A stretch of 64,000 bases of DNA from Thorsellia anophelis DSM 18579. Lineage in GTDB: Bacteria; Pseudomonadota; Gammaproteobacteria; Enterobacterales; Thorselliaceae. Each line of letters opens with the position of its first letter. The stretch's first letter is position 1. The DNA lies in the NCBI RefSeq assembly GCF_900111395.1, contig NZ_FOHV01000006.1, positions 62,001 to 126,000 on the forward strand, given 5' to 3'. Position numbers and translations under genes: made by a program. A model generated the notes under the pieces. The model saw only the letters and a list, made by a program, of their open reading frames with translations, searched no databases and had not been told where the DNA came from. Positions 53,229 to 62,991 of the stretch are shown one piece after another.

Positions 53229-54107
53229 ATGAAAATTAAGACAAAAATCAATCAACCTGTATTTAATATCGCTACTGCGATCTACATCAGTACTCTTTGC
53301 GTATTTCCAGCGATAAGCGACGTTTCCACCATTCAAGAGCAAACAATAAATAAGCAATTCGACTTACCAATCAATCAATATAAACAATTTGTGATAAATG
53401 AGATGGCTGAATTAGTCAAAGCCACAGAACAATTTACTACTGCTATTGATACGGGGGATATTGAACTTGCAAAGGCACTTTATGCACCCACTAGATTGCA
53501 TTTTGAACGCATTGAACCAGTCGCTGAGCTATTTGGCGATCTTGATCCTGCTATAGATGCAAGGGAAGACGATTTTAAACTTGGCGCAGCGGATCCAAAG
53601 TTCACCGGATTTCACCGTTTAGAAAAGATGATATTTTCAGATAACACGCTTGAAGGTACAAAACCATTTTCAGATAAACTGCTTAAAGATGTATTACAAC
53701 TTAATGAAAACATCAAAAAAACCGAGATATCCCCTATTGTGATGGTCCAAGGAGCGGCTGATTTACTAGAAGAAATTGCATTATCAAAGATAACAGGTGA
53801 AGAGGAACGATATAGCAAAACAGATCTATGGGATTTTAGTGGGAATTTAGCAGGCGCTTATCATATTTTTGATTTGTTAAAGCCCCTTATTACAACTCAT
53901 AACGCTGATCTAGTGACTAATATCGATGCTCAATTTTCAGCAATCAACATGACATTAGGCAAGTATCGCGTTAGTGAAACTGAAGGTTATCAAAGCTATG
54001 ACAGCGTGTCTGAACAAGATTTAATTTTGATGAAAGCTCAAATAACAACTTTAGCGGAAGATCTATCTACTCTGAGAGGGATTTTGAATCTTGATGATGG
54101 TTTGTAA
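53229..54107 (+). CDS. efeO: EfeO, imelysin-type periplasmic iron-uptake component
   Basis: This 292-residue protein has a Sec signal peptide (IATAIYISTLCVFPAIS) and an M75/imelysin domain with the GFHRLEKMIF segment (HxxE), YAPTRLHFERIEPVAELF and WDFSGNLAGAY. It lacks the N-terminal cupredoxin domain of E. coli EfeO, so it is the short EfeM-like form. It is thought to deliver iron to the EfeU permease. AAGGAAC before the ATG at 53229 decides the start. efeB follows 140 bases on; efeU is missing. Confidence 0.88.
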   Translation: MKIKTKINQPVFNIATAIYISTLCVFPAISDVSTIQEQTINKQFDLPINQYKQFVINEMAELVKATEQFTTAIDTGDIELAKALYAPTRLHFERIEPVAELFGDLDPAIDAREDDFKLGAADPKFTGFHRLEKMIFSDNTLEGTKPFSDKLLKDVLQLNENIKKTEISPIVMVQGAADLLEEIALSKITGEEERYSKTDLWDFSGNLAGAYHIFDLLKPLITTHNADLVTNIDAQFSAINMTLGKYRVSETEGYQSYDSVSEQDLILMKAQITTLAEDLSTLRGILNLDDGL

Positions 54108-54247
54108 ACACTTACATTTTGGGCTAAATCTATATTTATGTAATTGAAGGTACGCAATAGGAATCCCTTTGCTTTAGCAGGGGGATAATGTCAATAGAAC
54201 TGCACTCTAAAAGAAACAAGATTTACGAATATGCTTAGGGAGATATT

Positions 54248-55642
54248 ATGAAAAATAACAGTCAAGATACCCCCAAAGATTCAGGTAAGATGTCGCCTGT
54301 TAAAAATTTACAAATAGATTCTAAAGCCGATTTTTCGCCTTTATCTAAACATATATGCGCAAATAATCCTCAACTACCTAATAGAAGAAAATGGATCAAG
54401 TCTCTTTCTTCTATAGGTATTAGCGCAGCTATTTCCGGGCTATCTATACCATTTGCTAACGCGAATGAGTCACTAAAAAATGATTTATCCCCAAAGACAC
54501 CTAAATCAGTTTGTGCTGAAAGTTTATTCACAATCATCCCCCCATTTGGTGTTAACCAAGCTGGTATTACGACTCCTGAAACCACTGACGCGATATTTGT
54601 AGCATTTAAATCGGTTGCACCTGATATAGAGACATTAAAAACTCTATTTACACGTTTGACCAATCGAATTGTTTTTTTAACGCAAGGTGGTACTCCTGCT
54701 GCAAAGCCAAATAAAAACTATCCACCATCTGAATCCGGTATGCTTGGTCAATACATTAACCCTGATAGCCTAACTATTACCGTATCTGTAGGTGCTACGC
54801 TTTTTGATAAACGATATGGCCTTATTTCTCAAAAGCCGATTGAATTAATAGACATGCCAGATTTTCCAAATGATGCGCTCGATACATCTTGGTGTGACGG
54901 GGATTTATTATTACAAATTTGTGCTAATAGTAAGGAAACTGTCATCTATGCTTTAAGAGATATAATTAAAAATACATCACAATATTTAGTACCATTCTGG
55001 AAAATAGATGGTTTTTTACCCTCGAAGGCCATTAAATCCAATACTACTCCAATCAATTTATTTGGGTTTAAAGATGGGACAGGTAATCCTTCTAAACATG
55101 ACAATTCACTGATGAATCAAATCGTTTGGGTTGGTCCTAATTCAAAAGAACCTAGCTGGACTCATGGAGGGAGTTATCAAGCAGTGAGACTAATTCGCCA
55201 ATACTTAGAGTTTTGGGATAGAACGCCCCTAAAGCAACAAGAAGCTGACTTTGGTCGACATAAAGGGAGTGGTGCACATTTAGGTAAAACAGATGAATTT
55301 GAAGAGCCCTATTATGCGCATAATCAAGCTGATCAAATAACACCAATAGATTCTCACGTCAGGCGTGCTGAACCGAGAAAACACGGTAGGCATGACGCAA
55401 AATTATTGCGCAGAAGTTATAATTATTCATTAGGCTTAACAAAAGCCAGTCAACTGGATATGGGATTAATTTTTGTAAGTTATCAATCTTCCTTGCAAAA
55501 AGGATTCATCGATACTCAAAACCGATTAAATGGCGAGCCCTTAGAAGAATACATTAAGCCTTTTGGTGGTGGTTTTTTCTTTGCCTTGCCAGGCTTTAGA
55601 GAAAATGAAATATTAGGAAGTGGATTATTCAAACTTTTATGA
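54248..55642 (+). CDS. efeB: EfeB, Tat-exported Dyp-type haem peroxidase
   Basis: This 464-residue periplasmic peroxidase begins with about 45 polar residues, then a twin-arginine signal (NRRKWIKSLSSIGISAAISG). Dyp family motif GFKDGTGNP and the proximal-haem HVRRAEPRKHGR are present, with the end region GGGFFFALPGF. EfeB binds haem and takes part in iron release or peroxide use in the EfeUOB system. The long pre-RR segment is unusual. It is co-oriented with efeO under the Fur box, and TatABC at 26.8-28.5 kb would export it. Confidence 0.93.
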   Translation: MKNNSQDTPKDSGKMSPVKNLQIDSKADFSPLSKHICANNPQLPNRRKWIKSLSSIGISAAISGLSIPFANANESLKNDLSPKTPKSVCAESLFTIIPPFGVNQAGITTPETTDAIFVAFKSVAPDIETLKTLFTRLTNRIVFLTQGGTPAAKPNKNYPPSESGMLGQYINPDSLTITVSVGATLFDKRYGLISQKPIELIDMPDFPNDALDTSWCDGDLLLQICANSKETVIYALRDIIKNTSQYLVPFWKIDGFLPSKAIKSNTTPINLFGFKDGTGNPSKHDNSLMNQIVWVGPNSKEPSWTHGGSYQAVRLIRQYLEFWDRTPLKQQEADFGRHKGSGAHLGKTDEFEEPYYAHNQADQITPIDSHVRRAEPRKHGRHDAKLLRRSYNYSLGLTKASQLDMGLIFVSYQSSLQKGFIDTQNRLNGEPLEEYIKPFGGGFFFALPGFRENEILGSGLFKLL

Positions 55643-55898
55643 TTTCATCATTCAAGGATAAACCGCCTCATAAATGGAGGAAGTGTTACGTTTGAATGAT
55701 AAACTTCCCCCGCTCCTTACGCCCTTCTCCTCTATTTCAGCATCCATGAGATTAAATAATGACATCAATCACATCTATGACTTGCAATATATCGCTTTTA
55801 CTGGTCTTTATTTCTATTTTAATAGATAATGAAAGACTATTTTTTTAAGGTCATGCAATGATAAGAGTAGAGAACACTGTACGCAAGGCACTATGTAG

Positions 55899-58664
55899 TT
55901 GCTTTCTGAAAAATCCAATAGACAGTTGCTAAGCTGGATTTTTCAACACGTACAAATTGAGAAACTCAAAAAACGATTAAACCTTCATGACCTGTATAAA
56001 ACTATTGGGAAAATTATGTTGGAAAATACGACGTCATCTGAAACTAGATTTATATGGGCCTTTACAGATAAATATGACCTATGCGGTAAATTGCAAAAGA
56101 AAACAGCTCAAAATTGGAGTGTTGGGCGTAAAGTCAATATCAATACGTTAAATAAAAATTATGGACATATTATTTCAGATAACGATAAAACTATCGCGAA
56201 ACTATTAACAAATAGCATCATAAGTGAAAAGGATACGTTTAGAATTTCGACTCCACTCCTATCCTTGCTAAAATCGACCCCCAATTTATTCGATGATGAT
56301 GGCAATCAAATCACACTTGCAGCACAACCATTTTTGTTAACCTTTGAACAAGAAGGTGAACACGCGATTATTGCAAGATTTCCAAATCCTGATTCTAATG
56401 ATTTTCTAGATGAACAAAAACTTATCCGCCGTCACAGTGATACTATAATTTTATTTGAAGATTATGCACCAGAAGTCGCTAAATTTTTGAATATGATCAA
56501 AAAAGTGCCTAAAATCGCAGTGCAATCTGCTTTTGACCTCACAAAAAAACTTGCTGAAAACATTAATTGGTATAACCATATTGATAACTCTTCTAATATT
56601 CAAGTAATCAAATGGAGCCAGACCCCTCACCTATGGCTAAAACTCACAGCCCATACATTAGATATTTCCATCACTCATCAATCAGAGGATGGTGTGTATT
56701 CTATGCCAAGTGCTAAAGGGGACATATGGTTATCTGTGGGTAAAAATATTTGGGCAAAACGAGACATTGAAAATGAACTCACACAGGTTAAAACAATCCT
56801 TCGTAAACTTGAGATAACTGAATTTAATATTAATCAAGATTATGCTATTACAATAGACAAAGCTGAACTGGTTTTATCTCAGTTAGATATATTAACAGGT
56901 GTCGAGGTACATTGGCATAAAAGCAGTCCTAAGATTTTTAAAGCTGACTTAGGTGCCTTCAAACTTGAAGTTGAAGGCAATAGCAAAGCGTTAACATTTA
57001 GAGGTAATCTAGAATTTGATGCAGGCAGAGTAATTGAACTGCAGCAATTATTACAATCAAAACGCAATGGTTATATTGATCTAAAAGAAGAGAATGCACG
57101 TATTCACTTATCTGAAACACTCCAAGCTCAATTATCTATTTTAGCAGGTGCACTTGATGACTCATTAAGCGTATCCTCACAAAGAGCCTATACCTTATTA
57201 CAATTAGATGATTCATTAAAGCAACATGACAATCCTAAGTGGCAAATGCTTCAATCGAATTGGAATCAACCTATTGAGATAGAGGAGTCTGAACTTGAAA
57301 GATTGCGCTGTTATCAACAAAGCGGAGTTAAATGGGCAATCAACTTATTGCATCATGGATTTGGAGCATGCTTAGCAGACGATATGGGGCTTGGAAAAAC
57401 ATTACAGGCTCTAAAAGTGATTGCTCACTTTAGCCATAAAGGTCCAAGCTTAGTGATCTGCCCTAAATCAGTGCTATTTAATTGGCAATACGAAGCAAAA
57501 GAGTTCACACCTCATTTAAATTGCCGAGTATTTGAAAATAGTTCGGATAAAAAAGCACTATTAACTAGCTTAAACCCTTATGATCTTATCATCATGGGAT
57601 ATAGCCAATTAAATATGTACAAAAATGATCTTAAACACGTCAATTGGCAAACAATCGTAATAGATGAAGCTCAGCAGATAAAAAATCCGACTAGCCAGAG
57701 AACTAAATCCTTGTTAACTCTAAAATCAGCAGGAAAACTCGCACTTTCTGGAACGCCTATTGAAAATAATATCATTGAATTATGGAGTCTGTTCGCCTTT
57801 TTAAATCCTGAACTATTAGGTGATTTGACCACATTTAAAGAAAGATATGCAAGAGTGAATAAAGAGGATGATTTGCTCGCAGAGCTTCGAGCTTTGGTTT
57901 CACCATTTATTTTGCGTAGACTCAAAAAAGCAGTACTTGATGAACTGCCGGAAAAAATTGAAATTAACCATGATATAGAACTTAACCAAGAAGAAAGAGC
58001 GGCCTATGAAGCAATCCGACTTGATATTTTAACTAAAAAAGCGCATAACTCTCTCGAAATTCTAGCCGGAATTACACGTTTAAGACAAGTATGTTGTGAT
58101 GCTCAACTGGTCTTTAAAGATTTTAAAGGACCTAGCAGCAAAATACTTGAAGCCCTTAAAATTATCAGAGAAGCACTAGCAGGGGGGCATAAAGTACTTA
58201 TTTTCAGTCAATTTGTCGGTTTACTCAAAAACTTAGGCACTTTATTAACAAAAGATGCAATTAAATATAGCTATCTAGATGGGCAATCTACTTTAAAACA
58301 GCGTGAGGCAGAAATCACTCAATTCAAACAAGATATTGCTGATATTTTCCTAATTAGTTTAAAAGCAGGCGGCACAGGTCTTAATCTCACTGAAGCTGAC
58401 ACCGTAATTCATCTTGATCCTTGGTGGAACCCTGCGATCGAAGACCAAGCTAGTGATAGAGCATATCGAATCGGTCAAACTCAAACAGTTACCGTGTACA
58501 GATTAATAGCCAAAGATACTATTGAAGAACATATCATTCAATTACATCAAGCAAAACGCCATTTGGCGCTACAATTAATGTCAGGTCATGCTGAAAAAGT
58601 ACAATTAGAACCTGAATTTTTACTTTCATTACTGAATCAAAATGCTCATAACCTATCACTTTAA
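55899..58664 (+). CDS. Snf2-family (SWI2/SNF2) DEAD/DEAH-box helicase
   Basis: This 921-residue cytosolic ATPase translocates on DNA. The N-terminal 470 residues are poorly conserved. Motor motifs: ADDMGLGKTLQALK (motif I), VIDEAQQIKNP (II), LSGTPIENN (III), LIFSQF (IV), LKAGGTGLNLTEADTVIHLDPWW (V) and DRAYRIGQTQ (VI). It lacks the N-terminal SWIM zinc cysteines common in such proteins. The frame opens with a TTG at 55899 after a stop; AAGG lies ten bases upstream. A start nearer residue 40 cannot be excluded. It stands alone. Confidence 0.85.
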   Translation: MLSEKSNRQLLSWIFQHVQIEKLKKRLNLHDLYKTIGKIMLENTTSSETRFIWAFTDKYDLCGKLQKKTAQNWSVGRKVNINTLNKNYGHIISDNDKTIAKLLTNSIISEKDTFRISTPLLSLLKSTPNLFDDDGNQITLAAQPFLLTFEQEGEHAIIARFPNPDSNDFLDEQKLIRRHSDTIILFEDYAPEVAKFLNMIKKVPKIAVQSAFDLTKKLAENINWYNHIDNSSNIQVIKWSQTPHLWLKLTAHTLDISITHQSEDGVYSMPSAKGDIWLSVGKNIWAKRDIENELTQVKTILRKLEITEFNINQDYAITIDKAELVLSQLDILTGVEVHWHKSSPKIFKADLGAFKLEVEGNSKALTFRGNLEFDAGRVIELQQLLQSKRNGYIDLKEENARIHLSETLQAQLSILAGALDDSLSVSSQRAYTLLQLDDSLKQHDNPKWQMLQSNWNQPIEIEESELERLRCYQQSGVKWAINLLHHGFGACLADDMGLGKTLQALKVIAHFSHKGPSLVICPKSVLFNWQYEAKEFTPHLNCRVFENSSDKKALLTSLNPYDLIIMGYSQLNMYKNDLKHVNWQTIVIDEAQQIKNPTSQRTKSLLTLKSAGKLALSGTPIENNIIELWSLFAFLNPELLGDLTTFKERYARVNKEDDLLAELRALVSPFILRRLKKAVLDELPEKIEINHDIELNQEERAAYEAIRLDILTKKAHNSLEILAGITRLRQVCCDAQLVFKDFKGPSSKILEALKIIREALAGGHKVLIFSQFVGLLKNLGTLLTKDAIKYSYLDGQSTLKQREAEITQFKQDIADIFLISLKAGGTGLNLTEADTVIHLDPWWNPAIEDQASDRAYRIGQTQTVTVYRLIAKDTIEEHIIQLHQAKRHLALQLMSGHAEKVQLEPEFLLSLLNQNAHNLSL

Positions 58665-58718
58665 ATTTTAAGGTATTTTGAGATAGGTTCGTTAATGGCC
58701 TAATTGCTTTAACATCCG

Positions 58719-59249
58719 TTAAAGACTTGCTACTCTACCTTCTATGCTGACAATAGCTGAAGCGACTATGTCCTCAATACTGCCTACAATTGAAACCCAT
58801 TTAACATCTGGCTCTTCGGCTGGATTGGGTATTTCTAGTGTTGCAAGCTGAGTCTCTAGCATATTGGGTTTCATAAAATGACCGGCCCGTTTTTCAAGTC
58901 TCTGTGCGATAAGTGACTTATCTCCTTCTAAGAAAATAAATAAAGGTGCATTATCTTGACGTAAAATATCACGATAAGATTTTTTAAGTGCCGAGCACAC
59001 AATCACTAACGACTGGTTATTTTGTTCATGCTGATGAATCACTGATTGAATATTATTAAGCCAAGGCAATCTATCAAAATCATCTAGTGCCTCACCTCGA
59101 GACATCTTTTCAACATTTTCTTTTGGATGTAAATCGTCTCCATCTACAAATACATAACCATATTTTTGCGCTAATAGTTCTGCAATCGTGCTCTTTCCTG
59201 TACCACAGACTCCCATCACGACAATACTTACTTGAGACTTGCTCATCAT
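58719..59249 (-). CDS. gntK: Gluconokinase GntK
   Basis: This 176-residue cytosolic kinase makes 6-phosphogluconate. Walker A GVCGTGKSTIA is at about residues 13-23; DGDDLHPKENVEKMSRGEAL and FLEGDKSLIAQRLEKRAGHFM are GntK signatures. The length matches E. coli GntK (175). It is divergent from the gluconate permease with a GntR operator between them. Confidence 0.95.
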   Translation of the reverse strand: MMSKSQVSIVVMGVCGTGKSTIAELLAQKYGYVFVDGDDLHPKENVEKMSRGEALDDFDRLPWLNNIQSVIHQHEQNNQSLVIVCSALKKSYRDILRQDNAPLFIFLEGDKSLIAQRLEKRAGHFMKPNMLETQLATLEIPNPAEEPDVKWVSIVGSIEDIVASAIVSIEGRVASL

Positions 59250-59397
59250 TACACCATCCTTTTAAAAAATAGCCACACTAAATCTTATTCTTTGACTGCC
59301 TGCAATTACACTGATTTGTGCGCCAGCTCTCAAAATCATATTTTATTCTAATAATTAACGCATACAGATATTCACTTTTCAAAAAGTTACATATACT

Positions 59398-59413
59398 ATG
59401 TTACTGGTAACAG
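59398..59413. promoter_or_regulatory. GntR operator
   Basis: ATGTTACTGGTAACAG matches the GntR operator ATGTTACCGGTAACAT closely and lies between divergent gntK and gntT. It supports gluconate control of both, though no gntR gene is in the window. Confidence 0.75.
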
Positions 59414-59443
59414 ATAAAAAAGTGAATTACTTTATGTGATTCA

Positions 59444-59459
59444 TTTGAAAAAGATCACA
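59444..59459. promoter_or_regulatory. Candidate CRP site before gntT
   Basis: TTTGA-AAAAGA-TCACA has the TGTGA-N6-TCACA layout with one mismatch. It sits 25 bases before the gntT start, nearer than usual for activation, so it may act otherwise or be chance. Confidence 0.4.
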
Positions 59460-59484
59460 ATATTAAAATATTAAAAGGAACTTT

Positions 59485-60855
59485 ATGGGCGGCATCATAG
59501 ACAACTCACAAACATATCTATTAATGGTAGCGCTTTTATCCGTTTTAGCGTTACTCATTTTAATTATATACTTAAAAATCCATGCATTTGTATCATTAGT
59601 CACAGTAAGCCTTGGAACCGCAATTGCAGCCGGCATTCCTTATAAAGATGTCATCAGTACTTTAAATGGAGGTTTTGGTGGAACACTTGCTTCAGTAGCA
59701 TTACTGGTCGGCTTAGGTGCCATGATTGGTAAAATTTTAGAGACAACAGGCGGTGCCAAAGTTCTTGCTGACACATTAATTAACCGATTTGGTGAAAAAC
59801 GAGCCCCCTTTGCACTCGGTATTGCATCACTTTTATTTGGTTTTCCCATTTTCTTTGATGCAGGTCTGATTGTAATGATGCCCATTATATTCAGTGTTGC
59901 CGCACGTTTCGGTGGTTCAGTACTAAAATATGCACTGCCAGCAGCAGGCGCATTTGCTGCCATGCATGGCTTTGTCCCGCCTCACCCTGGACCAGTAGCA
60001 GCAGCCGATGCTCTGCATGCTAACATTGGCCTTTTACTGATTGTTGGTATACTAGTGGCTCTGCCAACCTGGTATTTTGGTTCTTACCTATTCGGTTTAT
60101 ATGCGGGCAAAAAATTCAACATACCTGTTTCAAAATTATTTATGAGTAACGAAATTATAGATGAGAGAAAATTACCTAAGTTTACGACTGTTCTTCTTAT
60201 CTTAGTTTTACCTGTATTATTAATCTCACTAGATACGGTCCTTAACACCTTACAAACCGCAAAAATTATTAATGGGGATGCAATTTTAGTTCAATTTTTA
60301 AGACTATTAGGAAAAACGCCAATTGCGCTTTTAATCACTTTATTAATTTGTATCACGGCATTTACTAAAGACTACGGTCTTAAACATCTAGAAAAATTAT
60401 GTGATAGCTCACTTGCTCCGATTTGTAGTGTCATTCTTGTCACTGGTGCTGGTGGCATGTTTGGTGGCGTATTAAGAGCAAGTGGTATTGGTGATGCTTT
60501 AGCCACATTACTTGCTGATACAGGCTTGCCAGTGATAGTTGCGGCGTTCATCATAGCTACTTGTATTCGTGTTGCTCAAGGTTCTGCAACTGTCGCACTG
60601 ACAACAACTGCGGGACTGATTGCGCCGGTGGTAGAAACAACAACAGGCTTATCACAATTAGATTTATGTTTTATTGTGATTGCAATTGCTGGTGGTTCTA
60701 CTGTTTTATCTCATTTTAATGATTCAGGTTTTTGGCTTGTATCTAGGCTTCTTGAGATTGATGAGAAAACAACACTTAAAACCTGGACTGTAATGGAAAC
60801 CTTACTTGGCACGATTGCCTTTGGTATCGCTGCACTACTTAGCCTTATTTTTTAA
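59485..60855 (+). CDS. gntT: Gluconate:H+ symporter, GntP family
   Basis: This 456-residue inner-membrane permease has about 12-14 hydrophobic segments. GntP marks include GFGGTLASVALLVGLGAMIGKILETTGGA, FDAGLIVMMPIIFSVA, HGFVPPHPGPVAAADAL and RVAQGSATVALTTTAGL. It imports gluconate (or a related acid) for GntK. AAAGGAAC precedes the ATG. Specificity among GntP members is inferred from gntK. Confidence 0.92.
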   Translation: MGGIIDNSQTYLLMVALLSVLALLILIIYLKIHAFVSLVTVSLGTAIAAGIPYKDVISTLNGGFGGTLASVALLVGLGAMIGKILETTGGAKVLADTLINRFGEKRAPFALGIASLLFGFPIFFDAGLIVMMPIIFSVAARFGGSVLKYALPAAGAFAAMHGFVPPHPGPVAAADALHANIGLLLIVGILVALPTWYFGSYLFGLYAGKKFNIPVSKLFMSNEIIDERKLPKFTTVLLILVLPVLLISLDTVLNTLQTAKIINGDAILVQFLRLLGKTPIALLITLLICITAFTKDYGLKHLEKLCDSSLAPICSVILVTGAGGMFGGVLRASGIGDALATLLADTGLPVIVAAFIIATCIRVAQGSATVALTTTAGLIAPVVETTTGLSQLDLCFIVIAIAGGSTVLSHFNDSGFWLVSRLLEIDEKTTLKTWTVMETLLGTIAFGIAALLSLIF

Positions 60856-61087
60856 TTTACAACCCTAATGGTGCAGGTCCAAATAAAAAATTATGGCTTG
60901 CACCAGTGAATATGCATACACAGGTATGGGACTAGCCTTGATGATTTACTTACAATAGGTAAATGGTGTAATTATGGAATTCTGGCTTTTACAAAAATAA
61001 TCAACAATTACTCATATCCAGCCCTATAGGAAAAGGGCTAAATGCTTCTTCCGTTTGCCCTTCTGCGTATACAATGCACCTTTTCAT

Positions 61088-62191
61088 TTATAATCGACCA
61101 CCAAACATATTTTTATTCCATAATTCACCTAATTGATAGTCAGATAACCACTCTTCCCAATCATTTTTATTTAACTTTTTCATCTTTGTTTGATGCTCTA
61201 TTTTGTTTATCACTATCAGATCACCTACCTCAAAACAATTAACCAATTCAATAGATTGAGTCGATATGATAATTTGCCTAGTATGGCTTGCAGATTTAAA
61301 GAGAGCACCAAGAATAGCAATAGCATAAGGATGCAATCCAATTTCAGGTTCATCAATAATTAAAATGGAATTTTCCTCTTCGTATGGTTGACATAATAAA
61401 GTGGCTATTAACGCAAAACGTAGTGTACCGTCAGAAAAATGGTATGCTGTAAAAGGAATATCATAGCCTTTTTCATACCACTCAAGTTGGATGCAAGATT
61501 CATTTCCTGGTATAGGTCTCAGTATAAAACCACCAAAAAATGGCGCTATCTTTTGAATGGTTTTAATAATCCTATAATAGTTTTTTGAATAATCCCTTTC
61601 TAATTTATACAAAAAGGCAGCTAAATTACTACCATCTTCCCTAAGGTATAAATTATCATTAATTTGATGCACTTGCTTAACTTTTGCTGTATTACTTGTA
61701 TCGTAAAAATGGTAAATATGCCAGTTTTTAATTTGTTTTATCAAACTTCGCAAGTTTTCATTTTCAGAAGGTGTGTGAGTGTAATGTTCAGCATGAGACT
61801 CCAAGTAGCCGCCGCTCATCAGAGGAAGAGGCGCTTCATTGCTTCCAATATACACAATCTCTCTATCAATCATTAATTGATTTGTATCAGTTGGTACTAG
61901 CTCAATTTCATAAGGTGTGCTATTGAAACTTAACTTGGCATAGATTGAGGATGTATTTTTTCTGCCGAAATGCAGTAATGCATCTGGCCCACCTTTTTGG
62001 GTCACAAATCTTTGTAAATTTGACTCTATCATAGTCCGTATTAATTTAAAGAAACTGATAAAGTTTGTTTTTCCAGAGCCGTTTGCGCCAATCAATACAT
62101 TTAATGATCCTAACTCTACATGACACTCAACTATAGATTTGTATCCTTTGATTAGAATTGAATTCAGCATCACAGAATTATTCTGTTTCAT
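61088..62191 (-). CDS. COG4637-like AAA ATPase (AAA_21)
   Basis: This 367-residue cytosolic protein has an SMC/RecF-like core: Walker A LIGANGSGKTNFISFF, signature-like SDGTLRFALIATLL, Walker B ILIIDEPEIGLHPYAIAIL and the end GELWNKNMFGGRL. Standalone members of this family are common in mobile and defence regions, but the biochemical role of the single-gene form is unknown. I choose the ATG at 62191 rather than a TTG three codons earlier because the ribosome site lies too close to the latter. It is flanked on both sides by non-coding DNA. Confidence 0.82.
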   Translation of the reverse strand: MKQNNSVMLNSILIKGYKSIVECHVELGSLNVLIGANGSGKTNFISFFKLIRTMIESNLQRFVTQKGGPDALLHFGRKNTSSIYAKLSFNSTPYEIELVPTDTNQLMIDREIVYIGSNEAPLPLMSGGYLESHAEHYTHTPSENENLRSLIKQIKNWHIYHFYDTSNTAKVKQVHQINDNLYLREDGSNLAAFLYKLERDYSKNYYRIIKTIQKIAPFFGGFILRPIPGNESCIQLEWYEKGYDIPFTAYHFSDGTLRFALIATLLCQPYEEENSILIIDEPEIGLHPYAIAILGALFKSASHTRQIIISTQSIELVNCFEVGDLIVINKIEHQTKMKKLNKNDWEEWLSDYQLGELWNKNMFGGRL

Positions 62192-62991
62192 ATATTTCAA
62201 GCCTCTATTTACCTATACTTATACAAAATTCACTAGGCTGACATAATACCCTATTTATTGATTATGATGCTAAAACATTTATTTTTTTAGTTTTAATTTT
62301 TAAAAAAATAAGCCTTATATAGATAGGATTTAGTTTATTAACAGTAAGAATTCAAATTGTCTTAGATGAATACTCACACGTTGGTTGAATATTTAGCAAG
62401 AAAAAATAGGTAACTATTTTTATCATTCAAGCTTACAAGCTCCCTATTCATGAAGAGAATGCATCTACTGGTTTGGAGCCGTAAAATTACACAGGTTCGT
62501 TATGACTCCAAGTGTATTTGATTACAACATACCACCACATGAATCTGCAAAGTAGCTAGGACTCTAAAAAGCATAACTTGGCAGATAACGACGAGTAGTT
62601 AGGAATTCTTATCATAACTGGATTATGGTGAATGCCATTTTCGTGATTTGAATGTGCTATATCATCGAGGTTGAGAGATTGCGTCCGGCAGCATAATAAG
62701 ATAAGTTACGATAGAGGCTAGCGACACGTTAAACACTTGTAGGTGCGACTAGAAAACTAAGTGGTGATAATTGTCTAAGCAGTTAGCTATGACGACGAGT
62801 CCCCCTCCTCTTTAGGAGAGGGAAGCTCAATAAAACTTCCCTATTAAATGGAAAGTTGCAGGAGGATAAATACACAAGGTTACAGCAATCTGTTTTAAAG
62901 CAAATGAAGCAGGCCGGCATTTTAAAACGACTAACCTTATATCAAAAATAGCGCACACTCCGCATCATTTTCATCTGCTATATTTTTAAAT
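62192..62991. other. 800-base non-coding stretch with possible gene remnants
   Basis: No frame with a ribosome site is apparent. The patch at 62700-62760 includes AGAGGCTAGCGACACGTTAA, faintly like the RGLATRY end of IS5-type transposases, but too short to be sure. An imperfect hairpin CCCTCCTCTTTAGGAGAGGG is at 62804-62823, similar to a C-rich repeat near 37831. The region may be an eroded insertion. Confidence 0.4.

Noticed and set aside
62640-62760. Possible IS5-family transposase remnant (RGLATR-like string)
   Set aside because: The match is six residues in a frame with many stops and no flanking conserved blocks; too weak to annotate.
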